Assembly: GCA_017538775.1 (NCBI GenBank) | Contig: JAFYIF010000275.1 | Coordinates: 1 to 16,157, forward strand | Length of the DNA stretch: 16,157 bases | Origin: Oscillospiraceae bacterium | GTDB lineage: Bacteria; Bacillota; Clostridia; Oscillospirales; Oscillospiraceae | Direction of reading: 5' to 3' | In this document: piece after piece, positions 12,404 through 16,157 of the stretch | Layout: each line of letters opens with the position of its first letter | Numbering within the stretch: position 1 is the stretch's first letter | Made by a program: the position numbers and the translations under genes | Notes under the pieces: model-generated | What the model was told of the DNA's origin: nothing | What the model saw: only the letters and a program-made list of their open reading frames with translations | The model's database searches: none

Positions 12404-15172
12404 ATGGCCAAAGATTACAACAAGACCTTATGCCTGCCCAAAACCGCCTTTCCGATGCGGGCCGGTCTGCCCAAACGGGAGCCGGAGATGCTCGCACGCT
12501 GGGAGCGGGAGGACATCTATCACGAGCTGCTGAAAAAGAACGCGGGCAAGCCCCGCTTCTCCCTCCACGACGGCCCCCCCTTCTCCAACGGCAACATCCA
12601 CATGGGCACCGCCATGAACAAGGCGCTGAAGGACATCATCACCCGCTCCTACGCCATGCGGGGCTACTGGACCCCCTACATCCCCGGCTGGGACAACCAC
12701 GGGATGCCCATCGAGAGCGCCATCATCAAGGAGCAGAAGCTCAACCGCAAGGCCATGAGCGCCGCCGACTTCCGCCTGGCCTGCCAGCGCTACGCGGAAA
12801 AATACGTGGACGTGCAGCGGAAAAGCTTCGTCCGCATGGGCGTCATCGGCGACTGGGAACACCCCTACCTGACCATGGCCCCCTCCTTCGAGGCCGAGGA
12901 GGTCAAGATCTTCGGGCGGATGTACAAAAAAGGCTACATTTACAAGGGCCTGAAGCCGGTCTACTGGTGCCCCAAGGACGAGACCGCCCTGGCCGAGGCC
13001 GAGATCGAATACAAGGACGACCCGGTCACCACCGTCTACGTCAAGTTCCCCCTGGCCGACGACCTGGGGAAGCTGCCGCAGTTGGCCGGACAGTCGGTCT
13101 ATGTCCTGATCTGGACCACCACGATCTGGACCCTGCCGGGCAACCTGGCCATCACCCTCAGCCCTGACGACAGCTATGCCATTGTAAAGGCAGATAACGG
13201 AGAGATCTACATTCTGGCGGAAGCCCTGCTGGAACAGGTCATGGCCGTGGGCGGCATCGAGCGCTATGAGGTCCTGGAGACCCATCCCGGCTCCTTCTTC
13301 GAGTACATGCTCTGCCGCCACCCCTTCCTGGACAAGACCAGCCAGCTGTGCACCGCGGACTATGTGACGATGGACTCCGGCACCGGCTGCGTCCACACGG
13401 CCCCCGGCTTCGGCGCGGACGACTACAACACCTGCCGGCGCTACGGCATCGACCTGGTGGTGCCGGTGGACGACCGGGGCCGCCACACCGACTACGCGGG
13501 CAAGTACGCCGGTCTGGGCACGGAGGAGAGCAACCCCCTGATCCTGGCCGACATGAAAGCAAGCGGCGTCCTCTTCGCCAGTGAGGACATCGTCCACTCC
13601 TATCCCCACTGCTGGCGCTGCAAGGGGCCGATCATCTTCCGGGCCACGCCCCAGTGGTTCTGCTCCGTGGACGCCTTCAAGGACGAGGCCTGCGCCGCCT
13701 GCGACGACGTGCGCTGGCTGCCCGACTGGGGCATCGACCGGATGAAGAGCATGATCCGGGAGCGCAGCGACTGGTGCATCTCCCGCCAGCGGAAGTGGGG
13801 TCTGCCCATCCCGGTGGTCTACTGCCCGGACTGCGGCAAGCCCATCTGCACCGACGAGAGCATCGCCGCCATCGCCGCCCGCTTCGAGGCCGAGGGGAGC
13901 AACGCCTGGTTCCTGCGGGACTCCGCCGAGCTGCTGCCGGAGGGCTTCACCTGCCCCCACTGCGGCGGCGTCGGACCCTTCGAGAAGGAGGAGAACACCC
14001 TGGACGGCTGGTTCGACTCCGGCTCCACCCACTTCGCCAGTATGCAGCGGGACCAGGGCTTCTGGCCCGCCGACGTGTACCTGGAGGGCCTGGACCAGTA
14101 TCGCGGCTGGTTCCAGTCCAGTCTGCTGACCGCCGTGGGCGCCCTGGGCCAGGGCGCGCCCTTCCGCACCTGCATCACCCACGGCTGGACCGTGGACGGC
14201 CAGGGCCGGGCCATGCACAAGTCCCTGGGCAACGGCATGGACCCCAACGACATCATCAACAAATACGGCGCGGACCTGCTGCGCCTCTGGGCCGCCAGCG
14301 CCGACTACCACGCCGACGTGCGCTGCTCCGACGAGATCTTCAAGCAGCTCAGCCAGAACTACCTGAAGTTCCGCAATACCGCCCGCTACTGCCTGGGCAA
14401 CCTGGACGGCTTTGACCCGGACGCGCCGGTTTCTCCCACTGAGATGACAGAGCTGGACAAGTGGGCCGTCACCCGCCTGAACCGCCTGATCGAGCGCTGC
14501 GAAAAGGGCTATGAGGCCTACGACTTCTCCGCCATCACCCACGCGGTGAACGACTTCTGCGTGGTGGAGCTGAGCAACTTCTATCTGGATGTCATCAAGG
14601 ACCGGCTCTACTGCGACGAGCGGGAGGGTCTGCCCCGCCGCAGCGCCCAGACCGCCCTCTACCTGATCCTGGACGCGATGACCCGGATCATGGCCCCGAT
14701 CCTCTGCTTCACCTGCGACGAGATCTGGCAGGCCATGCCCCACCGGAGCGGGGACGACGGGCGCAACGTGCTGTTCAACGAGATGTACCGGCCCCTGACG
14801 GATTACGCCTCCGGGCGGATGGAGGAATGGGCCGCCCTGCTGAGCCTGCGGGAGACCGTCAACGGTGCGCTGGAGAAGGCCCGGGCGGACAAGCGCATCG
14901 GCAAGAGCCTGGAGGCCCAGGTCGTGCTGGACGGCCCCCTGCCCTTCTCCTTCTCCGACGAGGAGCTGGCCGACCTCTTCATCGTCTCCCAGGTGCGCCG
15001 GGACCGGGCCGAGGGCGGCGTGGAGACGCCGCTGCCGGGGCTGCGTGTGGCCGTGGCTGAGGCGGAGGGTGAGAAGTGCCCCCGCTGCTGGAAGCACAGC
15101 CTCAGCCCCGACGACGCGGGCCTCTGCCCCCGCTGCGCCCGGGTCGTGCGGCTGCTGAACCGCACGGAATGA
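12404..15172 (+). CDS. ileS: Isoleucyl-tRNA synthetase, bacterial type with C-terminal zinc finger
   Basis: Charges tRNA-Ile and edits Val-tRNA-Ile in the cytoplasm (class Ia). It has 922 residues, usual for the bacterial IleS1 type. Seen in order: PMRAGLPKREPEML near the N-terminus; a HIGH-type motif as HMGT (66-69) in PPFSNGNIHMGT; the CP1 editing domain with WTTTIWTLPGNLAI and APGFGADDYNT; a CPDC and CPHC zinc ribbon (C474, C477, C517, C520); WFDSGSTHF; a KMSKS-type motif as MHKSL (604-608) followed by GNGMDPNDII; an anticodon-binding helical domain; and a final zinc finger CPRC...CPRC (C892, C895, C908, C911). The MHKS form of KMSKS is a natural variant of the family as far as I recall. 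It is read after divIVA and before lspA. Confidence 0.97.
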   Translation: MAKDYNKTLCLPKTAFPMRAGLPKREPEMLARWEREDIYHELLKKNAGKPRFSLHDGPPFSNGNIHMGTAMNKALKDIITRSYAMRGYWTPYIPGWDNHGMPIESAIIKEQKLNRKAMSAADFRLACQRYAEKYVDVQRKSFVRMGVIGDWEHPYLTMAPSFEAEEVKIFGRMYKKGYIYKGLKPVYWCPKDETALAEAEIEYKDDPVTTVYVKFPLADDLGKLPQLAGQSVYVLIWTTTIWTLPGNLAITLSPDDSYAIVKADNGEIYILAEALLEQVMAVGGIERYEVLETHPGSFFEYMLCRHPFLDKTSQLCTADYVTMDSGTGCVHTAPGFGADDYNTCRRYGIDLVVPVDDRGRHTDYAGKYAGLGTEESNPLILADMKASGVLFASEDIVHSYPHCWRCKGPIIFRATPQWFCSVDAFKDEACAACDDVRWLPDWGIDRMKSMIRERSDWCISRQRKWGLPIPVVYCPDCGKPICTDESIAAIAARFEAEGSNAWFLRDSAELLPEGFTCPHCGGVGPFEKEENTLDGWFDSGSTHFASMQRDQGFWPADVYLEGLDQYRGWFQSSLLTAVGALGQGAPFRTCITHGWTVDGQGRAMHKSLGNGMDPNDIINKYGADLLRLWAASADYHADVRCSDEIFKQLSQNYLKFRNTARYCLGNLDGFDPDAPVSPTEMTELDKWAVTRLNRLIERCEKGYEAYDFSAITHAVNDFCVVELSNFYLDVIKDRLYCDEREGLPRRSAQTALYLILDAMTRIMAPILCFTCDEIWQAMPHRSGDDGRNVLFNEMYRPLTDYASGRMEEWAALLSLRETVNGALEKARADKRIGKSLEAQVVLDGPLPFSFSDEELADLFIVSQVRRDRAEGGVETPLPGLRVAVAEAEGEKCPRCWKHSLSPDDAGLCPRCARVVRLLNRTE

Positions 15173-15178
15173 GAACGC

Positions 15179-15204
15179 AAGCGCCGCGCCCCCCTGCGGC
15201 GCTT
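15179..15204 (+). other. Intercistronic stem-loop between ileS and lspA
   Basis: A 9-bp perfect stem, AAGCGCCGC (15179-15187) and GCGGCGCTT (15196-15204), with an 8-nt C-rich loop, 6 nt after the ileS stop and 5 nt before the lspA Shine-Dalgarno. The sequence after it is CAGGCAAGGAGGG, so there is no T-tract. Like the other junction hairpins, it may separate or protect cistrons and not end transcription. Confidence 0.6.
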
Positions 15205-15209
15205 CAGGC

Positions 15210-15217
15210 AAGGAGGG
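15210..15217 (+). promoter_or_regulatory. Strong ribosome binding site of lspA
   Basis: AAGGAGGG lies 7 nt before the ATG at 15225. This is the best Shine-Dalgarno sequence in the window and fixes the lspA start. Confidence 0.9.
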
Positions 15218-15224
15218 ATCCCAT

Positions 15225-15983
15225 ATGTATTACGCCATTGCGGCGGTCATCGCCCTGATCCTGGACCAGCTCTCCAAATTCTATGTCAGCACCCATCTGG
15301 AGCCCCACGCCCGGGTGGCGCTGATCCCCGGTGTCTTCGACCTCACCCACGAGATCAACACCGGCGCGGCCTTCAACTTCCTGGAGGGCGCCCGCTGGTT
15401 CTTCGTGGTCCTCTGCGTGGGCTTCGTGGCCGTGGTCATCTATCTGATGGCCAAGGGCGCGATTGCCCGCCCCGCCGCCCGCTGGTCCGCCTCCTTCGTG
15501 ATGGCCGGGGCGGTGGGCAACTGCCTGGACCGGATCATCAGCGGCGAGGTGGTGGACATGATCGACCCGGTCTTCCTGCGGAGCATCCGCTTCCCGGTGT
15601 TCAACGTGGCGGACATCTTCATCACCGTGGGCGTGGCGGTCTTCATCGTCTCCATGCTGCGCGGCGACAAAGCGGAAGCCCCGCTCCCGGCGGCGGTCCC
15701 GGAAGCGGACGAAACGGAACGCCCGGCGGAGGCGGAAGCCCCCCTCCCGGAAGCAGCGCCGGAAGCGCCGGAACCCGCCCCGGAGCCCGCGCCCCGTCCG
15801 AAACGCAAGAAGGAAGCGCCCCAGTCCAAACCGGTGAAGGCCACCGCCGTGAAGGTGTCCGCGCCCCCGGAGCCTGCGGTGGAGTCCTTCACCGTGGAGG
15901 GCAAGCCCGCGGCCCCGGCCGCCCGGCAGGAGGCGGAGGACTTCGACCTGGAGAGCATCCTTTCGGAGTTCCGGGAGCTTTGA
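15225..15983 (+). CDS. lspA: Lipoprotein signal peptidase (signal peptidase II) with long C-terminal extension
   Basis: Membrane aspartic protease that removes signal peptides from diacylglyceryl-modified prolipoproteins. The first 147 residues are a complete LspA: DQLSKFY (D14), NTGAAFNF (N45), GNCLDRIISGEVVDMID with catalytic D111, and FPVFNVADIFI with catalytic D130, within four membrane segments (about 3-19, 58-77, 88-104, 131-146). Typical proteins end near 150-170 aa. This one has 252 residues: about 105 extra residues that are Pro/Ala/Glu-rich with a 20-residue repeat, then a basic patch (PRPKRKK, K/V-rich), then an acidic end (EDFDLESILSEFREL). By LspA topology the tail should be cytoplasmic. 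The gene follows ileS, as in many genomes, and ends 1 nt before the pseudouridine synthase. Confidence 0.95.
   Translation: MYYAIAAVIALILDQLSKFYVSTHLEPHARVALIPGVFDLTHEINTGAAFNFLEGARWFFVVLCVGFVAVVIYLMAKGAIARPAARWSASFVMAGAVGNCLDRIISGEVVDMIDPVFLRSIRFPVFNVADIFITVGVAVFIVSMLRGDKAEAPLPAAVPEADETERPAEAEAPLPEAAPEAPEPAPEPAPRPKRKKEAPQSKPVKATAVKVSAPPEPAVESFTVEGKPAAPAARQEAEDFDLESILSEFREL
15672..15791 (+). repeat. 60-bp tandem repeat encoding a 20-residue repeat in the LspA tail
   Basis: Unit 1 (15672-15731) and unit 2 (15732-15791) begin with the same 19-mer except for one base (GCGGAAGCCCC, then G or C, then CTCCCGG). The encoded units both begin AEAPLP and continue AAVPEA or EAAPEA. The repeat points to growth of the tail by slippage or unequal recombination. 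Confidence 0.6.
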
Positions 15984-15984
15984 G

Positions 15985-16157
15985 ATGGACTTCAACCTGG
16001 TAATCACAGCCGAACAGGCAGGAGAGCGCATCGACGCTCTCCTGCCGCGCCTTGTCCCGGAGCTGAGCCGCTCCGCGGTCCAGCGCCTGCTGGAGCGCGG
16101 CGGCCTTGCCGTCAACGGACGGAGCGTGAAGAAAAACTATCTCCTGCGCCCCGGGGA
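15985..16157 (+). CDS. RluA/RluD family 23S rRNA pseudouridine synthase, N-terminal part only
   Basis: The first 57 codons are visible before the window ends. The product begins MDFNLVITAEQAGERIDALL and continues with LSRSAVQRLLERGGLAVNG, an S4 RNA-binding domain as found at the start of RluD-type pseudouridine synthases, which modify uridines in large-subunit rRNA. The catalytic Asp domain lies outside the window, so the exact member cannot be named; the lspA-rluD order, common in Firmicutes, favours RluD. The ATG is 1 nt after the lspA stop, with GGGAG 7 nt upstream inside the lspA coding end, so translation is probably coupled. A perfect 12-bp inverted repeat lies in the first codons. Confidence 0.85.
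   Translation, partial: MDFNLVITAEQAGERIDALLPRLVPELSRSAVQRLLERGGLAVNGRSVKKNYLLRPG
16017..16046 (+). repeat. Perfect 12-bp inverted repeat at the start of the pseudouridine synthase gene
   Basis: Arms GGCAGGAGAGCG (16017-16028) and CGCTCTCCTGCC (16035-16046) with a CATCGA loop. It covers codons 11 to 21, inside the conserved AGERIDALLPR region. In mRNA this would be a very stable hairpin starting about 32 nt after the start codon. Confidence 0.7.

Noticed and set aside
12428..15211. 927-codon open frame on the minus strand opposite ileS
   Set aside because: Same cause: GC-rich codon third positions remove stops from the opposite frame. The product has Val/Gly/Gln/His-rich composition with no recognisable domain.

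Overview
This is a GC-rich (well over 60% G+C by eye), gene-dense stretch of bacterial chromosome made of housekeeping genes. The best guess for its source is a high-GC member of the Clostridia such as Oscillospiraceae/Ruminococcaceae. Reasons: archaeal-type (type 3) prolyl-tRNA synthetase; SepF and DivIVA, which are Gram-positive division proteins; a miaB/mutS/mutL/miaA/hfq neighbourhood of clostridial kind; and strong AGGAGG-type ribosome binding sites. The assignment rests on gene content and order only. I see no mobile element, CRISPR array, phage gene, tRNA or rRNA, and no stretch over 300 bases without a gene.

Left half, minus strand (1-5688): miaB, mutS, a CPBP-family membrane protease and proS (cut by the window start) are read leftwards. 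miaB to mutS is 18 nt, mutS and the protease overlap by 4 nt (ATGA), and proS follows after 40 nt. A near-consensus promoter (TTGAAA, 17 nt, extended -10 TGCTATAAT) lies just upstream of miaB.

Right half, plus strand (5831-16157): mutL, miaA, hfq, a HlyD-like membrane-anchored protein, yggS, sepF, divIVA, ileS, lspA and an rluD-type pseudouridine synthase (cut by the window end). mutL and miaA are 7 nt apart. hfq has its own likely promoter. A consensus-like promoter inside yggS probably gives extra transcription of sepF and divIVA. lspA and rluD are 1 nt apart.

Functionally, the central 142-nt divergent region feeds two mirror-image pairs: miaB with mutS to the left and mutL with miaA to the right. 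MutS and MutL act together in mismatch repair. MiaA and MiaB act in sequence on A37 of tRNAs reading UNN codons. To the right come RNA regulation (Hfq), a PLP-homeostasis protein with the division proteins SepF and DivIVA, isoleucyl-tRNA charging, and lipoprotein signal peptide removal.

I did not find a clearly new biological system. The points most worth a second look are the intragenic promoter in yggS, the set of U-less stem-loops placed between genes, the long repeat-containing cytoplasmic tail on LspA, the arginine-rich Hfq rim in a probable Firmicute, and the orphan HlyD-like protein in a division cluster.
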